A stretch of 64,000 bases of DNA from Siphlonurus alternatus (GCA_949825025.1 OX463784.1:18780761-18844760); one strand, 5' to 3'. Positions 11,308 to 24,474 are shown, counted from the first letter of the stretch. Notes: generated by a model not told the origin, from the sequence alone. A program made the numbers and translations.

Positions 11308-11586
11308 ATGTTGTTACACGAGTTTAAATAAATTTCATCTTTCTTCACCATTAAACTCTACTCTCGTCTTTTTTCCTCTTATTTTGTAGCATTTTAAAGG
11401 AAAGAAGAGGGAAAAATACAAGATTACGTATTTTTTTCTCTTCTTGAGCATAAAATGTTAGAAATATTTATTTGTCTTCATTTTATCCTCACTTTGAGCG
11501 AAGAGGAAATGAGATATGTTTTCGAGGTAAAATGATTAGTTTTAGACGTGTAAAGGATGAGTTGGAGACGTAATTTTTCAACTATA
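11308..11586 (+). repeat. Dispersed repeat, about 280 bp (copy 1 of 2)
   Basis: It aligns with 44041-44313 in the same orientation. Shared blocks are AATAAATTTCATCTT, the CTCTCGT segment, AGATTACGTATTTTTTTC, CATAAAATGTTA, ATCCTCACTTTGAGCGAAG, and GACGTGTAAAGGATGAGTTG. The two ends are partly inverted (GTTNAAATAAATTTCAT against ATTTTTCAAC), suggesting a MITE. No coding capacity. Confidence 0.7.
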
Positions 11587-11589
11587 TAG

Positions 11590-12470
11590 ATATCAAATAC
11601 ATCAATGATATAATTATTCAACTAAAAGCACATAGCTTATTTTACATCAAATTTGAGGCTATAAAACAAGAAATCAGTATAAATTTCCTATATAGCAAAT
11701 TAAGCTTTATTTCATTCGTCACCTAATTTATTTACAATTATTTTTATTTTAATAATTCTCTAATTAATAATTTTTAATTGTGTAAACTGAATTCTTTTGA
11801 ATTTTATTACAATTAAATTAATACTGCAATACAACAATATTGCATAAACAATAATGCATAACCTACATAAGGGATATTTGTCTGATAGAACTACCATCAT
11901 TATCAATTGCTAACGATGTCCAGAGTTGCAGTTTCATTTAAAGTTTTGGTAATTATTACCATGTTTTAATTAACATTCAATTCACTTCTCTATTGTCAGA
12001 TTGAGCGTTACTACTAACTAGGTATCTGAAATTTTATGTAATCTACTGACTGATGTGCTAGAACTTAACTTCAAAAAAGGAAAATATATATACATATTTT
12101 TTCAAATTTTGGGATATAAAAAGAGCACTTAATCAAACCATTCCGAAAAATATTTAAGTTCACACCTCCAAAATCTGCATAATTGCTTAAAAGCAGAGAA
12201 AAATTCTTTTTCGAGGTATAAAAGCTTGATGTACAAAAAATCATAGAAAAAATAAAATTTTGGATCAAATATACTTGAAGTTTTATGTATGAAAAAGTAT
12301 TATTTTTGTCATTAATAACAATAATAACGATTATAATACAAACTAAGTAAGAAATAAAATTTATATATAAAAAATGTTGTATAAATTCACGACACATTTG
12401 TCAATAAAGTGATAAAACAAAATATTATGTTGTTTTTGCAGTGTAACAACTCTCGCTTTCTCTACATGAG
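11590..12470. other. AT-rich stretch without a supported gene
   Basis: No splice-flanked exon or recognised repeat. A 108-codon minus-strand frame (12071-12397) is mostly Ile, Phe, Lys, Asn and Tyr, as expected from AT-rich noise. Confidence 0.4.
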
Positions 12471-12474
12471 ACTG

Positions 12475-12552
12475 CCCTCTATTGCCTGATTCTCTATTGC
12501 TAATATACCACGAGTCTACCCTCTATTGCCTGATTCTCTATTGCTAATATAC
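12475..12552 (+). repeat. Two-unit tandem repeat, period 44
   Basis: CCCTCTATTGCCTGATTCTC followed by TATTGCTAATATAC occurs at 12475-12508 and again at 12519-12552, identical apart from the spacer. Being perfect, the duplication is probably recent. Confidence 0.75.
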
Positions 12553-12745
12553 GATAAAGGGTGCTAATTGGACGACGTCAAACGATACAAAGCCAGACGG
12601 TGAAGAACGTTCGCCTCAGCACGGAGTCTCTTTGCTCCAAAAACTTTGAGTTTTATATAGTCATGCGAATATTAGCAAGCCTGGATATTAGCATAAATAT
12701 TTCTTCCCTTCTTTTCATTATTTACCATATTATGCTCATCTCATT

Positions 12746-12867
12746 AGGTCTGTTCGTAAATACATAATGATTAAATAATAAAAAATCAAATGAACCTTAC
12801 GTACAGGAAACATAAGGGTCATGATATAATAATTGATTATTTAAACATTGTATTTACGAACAGACCT
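12746..12867. mobile_element. Small inverted-repeat element with AGGTCTGTTCGTAAATA ends
   Basis: It opens AGGTCTGTTCGTAAATACA and closes with the complement TGTATTTACGAACAGACCT, giving a 122-bp element with about 19-bp near-perfect arms and a further AT-rich partial match inside. The end motif GAACAGACCTCA also occurs at about 16700 at the end of another repeat. Confidence 0.6.
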
Positions 12868-12869
12868 CA

Positions 12870-13920
12870 GAACAGATTCGAACGTGTCTTACCCATGCAT
12901 AATGCTTTATTTATACTTGTTATTTATATATGCATAAATGTATTTGGAATTGGACGAATAAAAATGAATTTGAAATTTATTCATGCACTTAACAATTTTT
13001 TCCAGCTCTTTAATACAATGATAGACTTTATGTTTATATGCCTATACATTCGAAGTTTACTATTTCTCATTATTCATTCATTCTTTCTCCGATGGTAATC
13101 TGAACTAATGAACTAATATAAGAAAAATAATTTTATTACGGACTTACAATTGAAAATGCTAGTTATAATAAGCATGAGCACTGTTTATTAATAATTGGGC
13201 TAATTTATATTTTGTATTCTGCTATGAATATTGAATTTCATCTCACTTTATATTATGTGAATGCAATTAGGAAATATATAATTGTAATATATTATATAAC
13301 ATAACTATAGCTCTAATACAACTCAAATTACATTCTATATATACAATAATAACAAACCTACAGATTCCATTTATAATAGCTATGTTTATATAGTACTGAA
13401 TAGTGAAGTAAAATAACATTGTAATAATATTAATTAATACACCAGGAAATTATGTGATATTTAACTATTCGGTTACTACAATTTACTTTTTATCACAAAA
13501 AAACTTAGCTTGCTGGCAGCAAAATTATAATAAAATTAGATTAATTAATCATAATACAATATATTCGACAAACATATATACATATGTTATTACATATTTC
13601 AATTAATTTAAAAGGATTCAATAATTTGTATAACCTATTATAATATAAATTGTGTGAATTTGACATGCAGAAGATAAAATAGGAATTAATTAGGAATTTG
13701 TTAAACTATAATATATAATAATATAATTATATTCTACTCTGATGGGTAGAATTGTAGAATTTTTTGATCAATTATTACATTAATTATTAGCTTTTAAATT
13801 AATGATTTATTAAAGTTGTTTAATGTGAACGCCAATTTAATACGAAAACCAAGATTATTTATTATAAAGTAAAGTCAATATAATGATTTTTATTATAGAA
13901 TATTAAATAATTAAAAGATG
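12870..13920. other. AT-rich stretch without a supported gene
   Basis: Very AT-rich with short low-complexity frames. No exon, RNA gene or clear repeat boundary was seen. Confidence 0.4.
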
Positions 13921-13926
13921 TTGACC

Positions 13927-14076
13927 TAAGCCGGTATTACACGATACAATTTTTCTAACTATTGAATACAATTTTTCCTTTCAAGAAAACTTGAACTCCA
14001 TTTGTTTGTATGGAGATGCAATTTTCTTGCAAGGAAAAATTTTATGCAAAATTATATGGTGTAATACAGGCTTTAA
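13927..14076. mobile_element. MITE, AAGCCGGTATTACACGATAC family (copy 1)
   Basis: The left end TAAGCCGGTATTACACGATA and the right end GTAATACAGGCTTTA are inverted repeats. It matches 20185-20343 and 32412-32554, sharing TCTTGNAAGGAAAAATT and TTTGTTTGTATGGAGATG. Length is about 150 bp. It has no coding capacity. Confidence 0.75.
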
Positions 14077-14949
14077 AATATATTGCCTTTTTTTTCAGAT
14101 TTTATAAATCAACCCTTACGATTTTTAAGGTGTTAAAAAAAATCTGGATATACACTGTATTATAGCTCAAGATGCTCTATCTATATCGAATTATGTCATG
14201 CAATACAAAATTTTATGTAGGTTGTTAATTAAAATTCAGTAGCAAAATAAAAAAAATCAGTTGTATAATAAGCGTGTGATTTTTATATATTTTACAAACT
14301 TCAAAAGCAGTCAAAAAAGTTTATAATAACGAGACTAGAAAAAACACAGGGTTAAACCAAGGTTTCATTATTATCCATGTGTTACACGTGTTTTATATAA
14401 AAATATGTATATTTTAATATTAAAAAAAAATCTTTTTTATAAAAAAATAATTTCTAGTCTAGTAAATACATTTTTGTATTCAGGTGAATGATTTTCACAT
14501 CAAATTATAACGAAATAAAAGCCATTCATTTTATCGTAAACGTGAACAATTTGTTAATAAAGCTCAATTTTACATGAAATAGATATGAAGAATCACTCTC
14601 AAGTTTTCGTTTACTATCTCGTTACATTGCTTTGTTCAATATCACAGAGATCGTTGATATTATTGTGATGAAACTATTGTTGTTGAATAAATGCTTATAT
14701 TGTTGTTCTATCTCCTCTGTTACAGGTATGTTAAATACTACACGGTGTTCACAATACCTTTAGATGTGGTGATATGGTGAGTGATTCGTTAGAATAATTT
14801 CGTTCATGTAAGTACAGTCAGAGTCAAATATATCGGGACATTGCGTGGTACAGTTGTCGTCAGAAGATTGGGACACTTGGCATGCGTGGGTGTTGAAGAG
14901 AGCATCATTAGTTAATTCCCTTGCTTGTCTTTCATGCGACACCACCATC

Positions 14950-15184
14950 AAGGTGCTTTTCCATGGAGCGATGTCGAGCGGAGCTTAGCGCGGCGAGAAA
15001 AGCGCAGTTGCTTCATTATCAAATGGCGGCCATGTTGGCGTGAGAAAATTGCAGTGAGATTTTATCGCTGAGGGGAAAGCGATTTTTTTCACACCTATAT
15101 AGCCGCCGTATGATATAATGAGGAAAGTGCACCTTTCTCGCCCTGCCAAGCCTCGCTCGGCATCACTCCATGGAAAAGCACCTT
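14950..15184. mobile_element. MITE, AAGGTGCTTTTCCATGG family (copy 1)
   Basis: Perfect 20-bp inverted ends AAGGTGCTTTTCCATGGAG. The interior is GC-rich and shares with the copy at 53966 the GCGAGAAAAGCGCA-type segment, GGCNGCCAT and GCGATTTTAT motifs. Opposite-strand open frames here are repeat shadows. Confidence 0.75.
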
Positions 15185-15769
15185 CAGAGTTCAGGTGAGG
15201 TGACTGCACAGTCGCCTTCTCTACCTCCTCCGACAGTTTTACCCCTCAGCATGGCGAGTGAACTATTGGGTATTGTTACAAAGCAAATAATTTGACATAT
15301 TTGATATCCTTACTCTGAATATTATATTACAACGTGATGTTTTATTTGCACAGTACATCATATAACAAACGTTCATAGCTACAAAATATTATAAATATAT
15401 TCAACCCTTTTATGTTATATTCTTGATTTTGGATTGCAAACTCCCTAAGCTTCTTATGAACTTATGTCTACTCTTTATATTGAAAATATCTGCAAAATAT
15501 TGTAATGAAAATACAAACTCTTCTGATGTTACAAAAGACTTTAAAAAGCTGAGGATAAGTATATTTGTTAGAGTTATTTAATGTAAAGCAATGTTACATT
15601 GAAAACTTTTCGATCTGTATGATCATAATAGATTCGCTCATAATTTATTTTTCATAATTTAACAACAAAATTTGGTAGGAATACAAGTTTTAAATATATA
15701 AGCATAGAATATTTAGAGTCCTATATTTTTTTTCATTAACTGAATGAGATATTAGAATGTAAAAATTTT

Positions 15770-16035
15770 AGTGACTTAATCGAAAGAAGGTGTAAAAATA
15801 TTGTACTGTGAATTTTTCCAGATTTTTCTGAGACCAGGAACTATTTTTAAAAAATTATTTAAAGTCTATTTTGATGACGTCACGGGCGGCACTCCTTAAG
15901 AAAAAGGATAGGGTAGTGCCGCCCGTGACGTCATAAAAAAGACTTCAATAATTTTTTAAAAATAGTTCCCGGTCTTAGAAAAATCTGAAAAAATTCACAG
16001 TACCATATTTTTACCCCTTCTTTTGATTAAGCCTC
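15770..16035. mobile_element. Foldback MITE, TGACGTCA family (copy 1, divergent)
   Basis: An inverted repeat whose arms contain CCAGATTTTTCTGAGACC, GGAACTATTTTTAAAAAATT and GATGACGTCACGGGCGGCAC, with the complement on the right arm. The outer ends differ from the main form: CTTAATCGAAAGAAGG replaces TTGCAGAAATGG. The middle carries the AAGAAAAAGGATAGG spacer. Confidence 0.7.
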
Positions 16036-16531
16036 AATTTTTTTTACATTTTTACATCTCATTTTATTCTTAGGTGACGACATGGCTTGTATTGATTAAT
16101 GTTGTACTGTGCCGCAATATACTTTTTTTATATCGAATCTGTCTACATATTAAAATGAGTCTACATTACGTAATTTGTTATTCCAGATTTCTCCACTACT
16201 TTCAATTGATGATTTATTCTTGGAGATATAACACTGCAAAAACTGATTTTCTATTCATCATGTTGAAATATTTAAATACAAGTTTATCACGTTTTATCAC
16301 GCACGTCCTAGATATATTCTGATCTGAATATTCAGTAGAAGAGACATTGCTTTACATTATAAAATGCATGCTAAATCACGTCTCAGAGTTATACCCTTAA
16401 ATATATAGCAAAGAATAACCATCGACTCATGTTTATAAAAAAAAAACAATCTGTGATTTTCATTTCCTTCATTATACGTTATTAAGTATTTTTCTGAATT
16501 TAAAACTTGTATTTAATATTATAGATCTGCT

Positions 16532-16712
16532 TATAAACTCTGCTCGGTGTATAACCCACCCTCACTTGCCCCTCACTTGGTGTACACCTTGCCCCCACTT
16601 TCTTACTCCAGATCAGAGGGTGAGGTAGGAAATGCAGTGCCGATGACGTCACGTTCTTTGTTCATAAACTTGCTCAGAGTACACCAAACAGGGTATATGA
16701 ACAGACCTCATG
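16532..16712. repeat. Dispersed repeat with CTTTCTTACTC-CAGAGGGTG core (copy 1)
   Basis: It shares with 32648-32805 the block GGTGTA, ACTTTCTTACTC, CAGAGGGTG, and AAATGCAGTG then GATGAC. Its outer ends look inverted (TTATAAACTCTGC against GTTCATAAACTTGCTCAGAG). The 68-codon frame inside it is a repeat shadow. Confidence 0.5.
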
Positions 16713-16789
16713 ATGTGCCTTGGAGATTTGAATCTGTCTACAACACTGCTTGAAGATAATCTTTCAGGAAAATATAAAAAAAAAAATAA

Positions 16790-16900
16790 TGTATCGAAGG
16801 GGGTTTAAAAAGTATACTCCTTCACTGTATTTTCATTGGGTTGGACGGAAGAGTAGGCCTAATGGCCTAAATCCCGCCCTCAATAAAGATGATTTTTTTT
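16790..16900 (+). mobile_element. LINE-like 3' end with poly(A) signal
   Basis: GGACGGAAGAGTAGGCCTAA then TGGCCTAAATCCCGCCCTC and AATAAAGATGATTTT form a terminal hairpin-plus-AATAAA arrangement. Such ends are typical of insect non-LTR retrotransposon 3' ends. No reverse transcriptase frame is upstream, so at most this is a severely 5'-truncated copy. Confidence 0.4.
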
Positions 16901-16904
16901 TATT

Positions 16905-19900
16905 ATTTATTTAAATTATTTTAGTTTTTGGATTCAGTTTCTATTTTTATATATTTATGTCACAACAATCTTGTGGAGATTTTATAAAAGAATACTTGGA
17001 AATGAGATACAAATTTAAAGTGGATGTTCTTATGAACTGAGAGGGAAATGGTTGATAATTTACTTTACAGTTATTTTAGTATCGCTTTTTGCTGAAGACA
17101 AGCACTTACACATTTCTTGGAAATTAGAGTTCTGTAAATCTGGATTAGCATTTCTCTAGCATACTGGCTTATTTACCTCGTTCTTGTGTTTAAATTACAC
17201 AGTATTCTTTTTTAGTAAAACAGCTTTGAAAAGCTAATTCTGGTTCTTAAATTTAAATTTTTTTAACGTAAAAACCAATAAATATAGTAACATAAGACAA
17301 ATTTTATTACTATATTAGTGTAATATTTATTTCATATAAAAGTAATTTGGACATGCTCAATTTTAGTGAAGACACATAATTCTGAAATTTCATTTAACTT
17401 TGTTATTCTACAGTATAGCGTAAAATACATACAAAAATACATGTATAAATAAAATTATACGATAGTTATTAGTATATTATAAACTAACGGATGCTTGGAT
17501 ACAATATACAGTACTATATTAGAGGTAGCGATTTTTTAATGTGATAGAAGTAATATAATTTAATTTGTTACGTGTACCGTATTCAGGGTATTTTGAGCCT
17601 ATAAATTTATTTTGAAACATTTACAGGGTGATATTCAAAAATTACTTCTCGCTTTACATTAATCACAAATTTATACGAGTCTATCAATATACAACTCTAA
17701 TTTTCCGCGAACAAGTTTAAAAGTTTTTTACGTCTATTTGCAGAGTTGTAAGCCAACGCAATAATGTAGTCTAAATTATTTATTTTTGTCATTTTTAGTG
17801 AACGAAATTGATAAAATTTGCAATTTTTTTTGGTTAGTTTGCTTAAAAAAATTAATTTTTAATTTCTTTATCACACATTTCTCTTAAAAATTTTCATGAT
17901 ATATAAATTTTACATTCAAAGACACATTAAACAAAATTTACGAGTTTGAATATATTAAACAAATCGAATGATAAACTATATCATTATGTATAGGAGATAT
18001 TGACACATTGATTTTCACTTCTAAAATACCACTATAACATTCCAAAGACATAACATTGACAGTAAAGCAAGAACGGAAAAAACATATCGGAGTATTCGTC
18101 AATATTGAATTTGTTTATCCTGTTTAATATTCAGCAGATACGGGCTGCTTCTATTCAGTGAAGTGATTTTTCTCCTGTAGCAGAAATGTAAATTTAATAT
18201 TTTTTTGTCAGTTGAATTTTTATGTAAACTTTTTTTTTATAACATTTCACAAACAGATATATCTTTGCAAACGTTCGCATATTAAACATAAATATTTTTA
18301 CATATTTAAGATTTCCACATAGTTTGAAGGGCAACAAAATTTAATATTTTATATAAAAAAACTCAACAAATATTATTATATCAATTTTCGTTTAAAGATT
18401 TGTTTAAAAATTTATGATACACATAACGTATATTATATTAAAGGCAAAATTCTTATATATATTATAGATTTAACGTAAATTTCAGTGCTACGCATTTTGC
18501 GCATCAAAGTTTAATATATAACAAAAATATATTGTATTTTACTAATATTTTCTAGACTGAATGTTATATTTATAAAATATATATTTTATATTCATAATGT
18601 ATAATAGAATTTATAGAAACATCATATAAATTATTATGTAAACTTCTGAATTGGCATGTATGTAAAAAGAAAAAAAAAAAAAAAGAACCACCCATATACG
18701 TCGTTTAAAAGTAACTAAAAACTAAAACTGCTCTTTACCGCAATTTCGCCAAATCAAAATAATCCTTCACCAAAAAGTTTATTATTAAAATGCATTAGCG
18801 GCAGTGTAATGGGGAGTTTTAATTTTGAATAAATGTTAATTATTATTTCATAATTAAAATGTTGTAAGATAAATAATATTTCATACATTATATTTTTTTA
18901 TGATATTAATAAAAGTATCCACCGTTTTGATTCAGAAAAAATCCTAAATATTGTATATACACACTCTCTAAAAAGCTGCGATTTTTTTCATCAAACAATT
19001 CATTTTCCGTGCGTTAGTTATCGCATGTATTTACACTTTTGAATTTTAGCTGGGAATATCATGAACCTGCAATACTTAATATCTCAATGTAATATTATTA
19101 TGAATAAAACCCATACCTCTGTTCCTGTACTTTTGAGTAAGTGTGTATTATATAAAAGCACACAAAACTCAACTTGTCTGCTGCGAGTGCGTGTTTCTTG
19201 AAGCACGTGTCATGTGGACGTGCTTCCATGACATGACAGGTCTAGACGAGTTTCTTGAGAACTAGACTGTAGGTGGCAGCGAGACATCAAGATTCTTCAC
19301 GAAAAGCTGTAGGCGAAGGAAACCACGGAGACGAAATAACAGCACACATCAGTTAGAAGTTTAACCCCATCCAAAAAGTTTACACTGAGAGAAATTATTG
19401 TAGAAATTTTTACTCGTTGGAGGAAAAATTTGAGTGTAATCACGATAATTTTTGTCTCTTTATTTCATACAATCTTTCCTTACAAAAAAGTCATCTCTAC
19501 ACAAACAAGTGTTGATTGAAGTTTTCTTGTAAAGTTAGTCACAAGTATTGTAAATGTATAAAATTTTGACTGGATTGTGTTTTACAAGTGATATTTTATT
19601 TACATATGTTATTAGAGTCATTGTATATTTTCCTTCTTTATTATGCTATGTGTATCTCCACGTTGCGTTTTGTTCTGTATGTTATAGGAATGTGTTAGTA
19701 TCATCTGCCAACTGTTATATTATGTAACATGAAGAAAATATAATAAAAAAACGAGAAATCTTACAATAAATAGGAAAAAATGGTTTAATACCGGCAAAAA
19801 GGTGACATGGGTATATAATTCTCAGTATGCAATGCGAATAATGCACTCACGAGTTTTAGATACTCTTGCGCTATATTCTATAATGTGATATATATTATGT

Positions 19901-20180
19901 ATATTTTTTTTAATTTAAAGAAAAATTGCACCGATGGCCATATTTAGCGATTAAAAAGAGCATAAAATTGGAAGCGTGATATCACTTTTGCGACGAAAAT
20001 TGAATCATGCCGGCAAGTGCGTCAAAATCGCATCATATTGCTGCCGTCACTCATGTGATTCCGCCGTAAAATGTTTTTATTACTCCATGATGAGGCGGTG
20101 GGGACAGGCAGAAAATGTATAAAGGTAAAAACCAGCAGAAAAAAAAAGTAAGAAATTTTATTGAAGATGAAATTGAAAAT
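16905..20180. other. AT-rich stretch without a supported gene
   Basis: Mostly featureless AT-rich DNA. A GC-richer patch at 19175-19345 contains short inverted motifs (AAGCACGTGTCATG against CATGACATGACAGG-like) but no reading frame or RNA fold I can name. An A-rich run lies at about 18666-18684. Confidence 0.4.
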
Positions 20181-20184
20181 TACA

Positions 20185-20343
20185 CTAAAATCAGTATTAC
20201 ACGATACAATATTTCTAATTATTGCATACAATTTCATGCCTTACAAGAAAACTGCATCACCATTATTTGTTTGTATGGAGATGAAATTAATTTTCTTGTA
20301 ACTAAAAATTGCAACTAAAATTTATCATGTAATACAGGCTTAA
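20185..20343. mobile_element. MITE, AAGCCGGTATTACACGATAC family (copy 2)
   Basis: Matches the copies at 13927 and 32412 through CAGTATTACACGATACAAT, the TTTGTTTGTATGGAGATGAA segment and GTAATACAGGCTTAAG. The left terminus has point changes. Confidence 0.7.
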
Positions 20344-20344
20344 G

Positions 20345-21785
20345 AAAAAATTATCGTATAAAAAGTTACATAATGTATATTGTGGAGTAAAAAATTTGTG
20401 TGGCAATATTTTTAATTCTAGAGATAACAACAAAAGGGTGTAAGTAAGATGATCAGTCATAGTTCATTTTTATTTTATATTATATAGTGCAAAATGTTAA
20501 AAGTTACAGGTATTCGGAATAAATTATTGTGTAGGAATAATATAAAATGTAAAGACGTGCTATTAACAACGTGGTATTGATAAAAAATATTTATATTCCA
20601 ATGTCAACGAGGACAACATCATGTTTGAAAACAAATTCCACAACAAAATCGGTTTTTTATTTTAAACTGTAACTATTTTTCACTCATTCATATCTCATAT
20701 TCATAAAATATTTGACATGAAAAATTGCAAAACATTGAATGGAAAATGTAGAAAGATTTGTTTCACGAAATGGATTCCTCAAAACAAATCGCTAGAGGCT
20801 ACTTCTTGTAATATTTAATGCTTTTTTTTCTCTCTGGGGATTGAAGAAAATGGTTTCGTGCCGTAGTAAACACTAAAAACAAGTGTCTGTAACTTAGAAA
20901 TATGAGTGGTAAAATTCGTGTAAATTCAGCATTTTTGTTGTTTTTGTTTTTTTGCTTTCCGTAAGTTACTAAATAAAACTCGTTTAAGATTTTGAGTTTT
21001 AAATAAAATCGAATTGAAACCGTGATGCTTAATTTATGAAAATATGTAATTTAAAAATAGTTCAACAATAAAAATGATTTGTTTAATTTTAAGTTGATTT
21101 GTTTAAGCCACTCATGCATCTCGGAGCTACAAATAGTTGACCATCTTTAATAAAGTTTCCACGACTCTTAATACAGTCAAAACTAGGAAAATGCTTGGAT
21201 GTATTAATAATTCCAAAAAAAATCTGGAAGTGCTAATGAAACAAAAGCCGCTAAGACCCTACAATCCAAGGAGATGATATCAATAAGAATATAAACAAAC
21301 ATAATAAAATGAATATCTATAAACTCATTGCTTTTTGTCATAGTGGAAATTCGCATTTTATTGCATATAAATGTGTCATATAAATTTGATGTTGACAACA
21401 ATTTATCACCAGGTAGTAAAAATATCTTGCATTATACATGTCACATCAAATTATGTGTAACGCATGTAGAAATGATGTTTTGACACTTTGATGACAAAAT
21501 ATGTCAAATCTCTTCCAGCATCTGTCATTGTTAACGTTCAAAGATTTCTTGCTTGCACGTATAAATAATATAAAATCAGTGTTTAGATTGATGTCAAAAG
21601 TCATGTAATATTTTTACTTGTAGTTTGAGATTTAATATAAAAAATAGACGAGAACATTTAAAAAATTTATATTTATTGAATTAAAAAAAAACACACGTTT
21701 TTGAGGAAAAAAGGCATGAATTTAATTTGTAGCATTAAAATTTGAAATCAATTTCTAGTGCTGAATGGAATACTTAAAATATGAT
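20345..21785. other. AT-rich stretch without a supported gene
   Basis: Short, low-complexity frames only; no repeat boundary or RNA gene that I can support. Confidence 0.4.
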
Positions 21786-21787
21786 AC

Positions 21788-22165
21788 GAAAAACCGGGTA
21801 TCGTTAGATCACCGAAGTCAAGCAACGCCGAGCGTAGTTAGTAGTTGGATGGGTGACCATTTTCAACAAAAAACACGTTTCCCACCCAGGGTTAAATCGT
21901 TGCGCTTTTCCACTATGTGGCTCTCCTAACTTTTGGACCATCACTTCCGGTTCATTGACAAAAGCTGTAGTGTCCGTTCTGGCTGAGGTTTCCACGTTTT
22001 TCTCAGTCGCAGGTAAATGCCAGGATGGATTGCAAGGCCGTGGTCGCCCCCGTTTTGGAAGAGTCCGCAAAACGCTTAAGTTAGGGTTTCGGAAGATTCG
22101 GGGTTTCATTCAAAGTAGTTTTTAGTAAGTGGAAGTACCCAATAGGGTTTGATTATAAAAATAAA
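21788..22165 (+). mobile_element. 5S-headed SINE (subfamily 2, copy 1)
   Basis: The head contains TCGTTAGATCACCGAAGTCA, AGCAACGCCGAGCG, TTAGTAGTTGGATGGGTGAC, which follows the 5S rRNA order (A box, intermediate element, C box). The body aligns closely with 31125-31535: CACCCAGGGTTAAATCGTTG, TGGCTGAGGTTTCCACG, GCAAGGCCGTGG, AAGTTAGGGTTTCGGAAG, then AAGTACCCAATAGGGTTT and an A/T-rich tail. Open frames on both strands in this span are SINE shadows. Confidence 0.85.
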
Positions 22166-22520
22166 TCTATGCTAACAGGGAGTTCTTTGTGAATAGCCCC
22201 TTGTGTTCATCATCTCACCCAGTGGCTGTGCAGATCTTGCCCCTGCGGCTTATGTAACCCGCTTCTCCCGAATGCTAAAGAAGTTGCCTATTATCAAGGG
22301 GCTATAATTGTTAACTTGATTGAGATCTTGATTCTCAAAAACAAGTTTTAAAATGCTCTTTTTGAAATAATTACACATTTTTAGCCGAAGTGGATAAGTC
22401 AAATACATAATTATAGTTCAAATATATGCAAGCAATGCATGTTTATTAATGTTATTGGCTTAGAACATGAGATAATTTTGGAAAACAAAATGTAAAAACT
22501 TTCAATAAGAGCTTTAAATT

Positions 22521-22670
22521 CAAAATTCACTGAAAGTCGTCAATGAAATCTTTCCTTCGAATATTTAAGATATATATATTTTTTGTGACATTTTTAGTTC
22601 TTTACTGGAAAAGTGTGGGTGGTAGTTAGGTTGCTTTGTTGAGCGCGAGGGCGTTACGTTTTTTTTTTTT
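22521..22670 (+). repeat. Local direct duplication, unit 1
   Basis: It shares with 22933-23075 the order CAAAATTCACTG, CGAATATT-AAGA, TTTTTTGTGACATTTTTAG, TGGTAGTTAGGTTGCTTTGT, and AGGGCGTTAC followed by T-rich sequence. Divergence is moderate, so the duplication is old. It ends in a T-run near 22661-22676. Confidence 0.7.
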
Positions 22671-22932
22671 TTTTTTATATATTTCCTATCGCAACACCTG
22701 AATGATGGTCTTTATGGTAAATCTTTTTTTACGGAGTTAGAAACTGCCGGTCTCATGCCAAATACATTGTCACCCTTTTTTTAACTATGAATTATTTATA
22801 ATTATGAACCAAAAATCAATAAAATAACAGTAAGGTGGTATAAAGAATGTGTCACTAGCTAATATAAGATATACGTACTCTACAAAAAGCAGAAAGGTAA
22901 AATAAATTGTTACATGGTTCAAACTATAAATT

Positions 22933-23075
22933 CAAAATTCACTGTGTCAATGAAGAAAGATTTCCTCACGAATATTCAAGACAATTTTTTTGTGACATTT
23001 TTAGTTCTTTGCTGGAAATGTTGGTGGTAGTTAGGTTGCTTTGTGAACGCAAGGGCGTTACTTTTTTTTATGTCT
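22933..23075 (+). repeat. Local direct duplication, unit 2
   Basis: Second unit of the repeat at 22521, about 410 bp downstream in the same orientation. The 109-codon frame spanning it is not convincing as protein. Confidence 0.7.
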
Positions 23076-23543
23076 CTCTTTCACAAATCTTCATACAGAC
23101 AGCGAGCACAAAGACGCAGCTCGTTTTGAAGATTATTTCGACTGTCATTTTTGTTCTCTCAGAAAAACTCAGTGTCTCAAATTTTATAAAAGAATTCTTT
23201 AACATTATTTTTAGAATTCATATATCAGTTTTATAGCAAAATTCGGAAACAAGAATTATATAGTCGAGTAAAAATAAAATTCTCTATGACCTTGAATTAA
23301 TCACAAGAATATACCAGCTGTTAACATTTTCACGTTTAACATAATTACGTTTTTAATGTTTGTTTCTTTACCATGCACGATTGATTACAAAGAATACATG
23401 TATATGCTTGTGATGTGGTCATTATCATTATATGTTTGGTCCAGACAGATTATCTGTTTTTTAAAGTTCAAATGGCATGTAATGTTTGAAAGAGCAAAGG
23501 TTAAAGTTTATATCTTTACTGTAATATTTTATACTAGTCTCTT

Positions 23544-23546
<3 letters not shown>

Positions 23547-23580
<34 letters not shown>
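23547..23580 (+). repeat. (CT)n microsatellite
   Basis: About 17 CT units without interruption. Confidence 0.95.
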
Positions 23581-23585
<5 letters not shown>

Positions 23586-23639
23586 TTATATAGGTAATGA
23601 ATACTTAAAGACTGCAATAAGTGTCGCATAATGAGGTAA

Positions 23640-24470
23640 TTACGGGTATAATTGGCTGGGATTAGTAGAAGCCAAGAAGTCAGCAAACTGAGCTCTTTGT
23701 ACTGAATTGGTTTATTCTGCAGTGACAGTTTTAATTACAAATTAGTTTAATTATAAAAGTCTTATTCAGAATGAAGATTTAAGATATTATTTATTTAAAA
23801 GGATATAAACTTTGATAGTCAAAAGCCGATTTTTAAATTTTAATAAATGTGTATACTGTTGATTCATTATACAGTATACTGTTGATTCAGTATACTGTTG
23901 ATAAGATTAAATAAAAAAATAATGTTTAATAAAAATAATAGGTAATGATTATATTTATTATTAATATTTAATTTTAAAAATTAATATAAATGCATATATT
24001 TATATAATTATATTTAATTACTTTATTTACTTCTTATATTTATTATGATTATTGTATTTTTGTCGTCAAAATACTTTCTATTTTAAATATTATATATATC
24101 AATAATTTTATAAATAAAAAATAATAGTCTTATTTACTAAAATATACTGCATTAGTAAAATATCCTTGGGGGGAGATTTGAGCAAGTTAATTATTTGTTA
24201 TGATATTTGTGATAAATAAAATTTTTATCGTAATAAGTAGCAGCTCAATTAATCCGAGTGTGCGAGAACCAACACTTGTAACCTCTAATGTACATGCTGT
24301 ATGCCATGATATGTAAATATTACTGGGTGGGTTTATTATTGTTAGATTACAATTTAAATTATTAAAAGAAAAGTGGTGTGTTACCACCTTAACGATTTAT
24401 CTAAAACCACCCACTAATCCGTATACTTTCAAATACAATGAAACGTGACAAAATGGCCACCAGATTCCTC
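23640..24470. other. AT-rich stretch without a supported gene
   Basis: It contains a small duplication of TATACTGTTGAT near 23853-23902. No exon or transposon identified. Confidence 0.4.
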
Positions 24471-24474
24471 TCTG

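Noticed and set aside
12071..12397. 108-codon minus-strand frame
   Set aside because: Ile/Phe/Tyr/Asn-rich translation of AT-rich DNA without splice or domain evidence.
14760..15209. Minus-strand frames of 63 and 74 codons
   Set aside because: The second lies wholly on the MITE at 14950; the first has no supporting signal.
22907..23236. 109-codon plus-strand frame
   Set aside because: Runs through a diverged repeat unit, and the partner unit at 22521 does not keep the frame.
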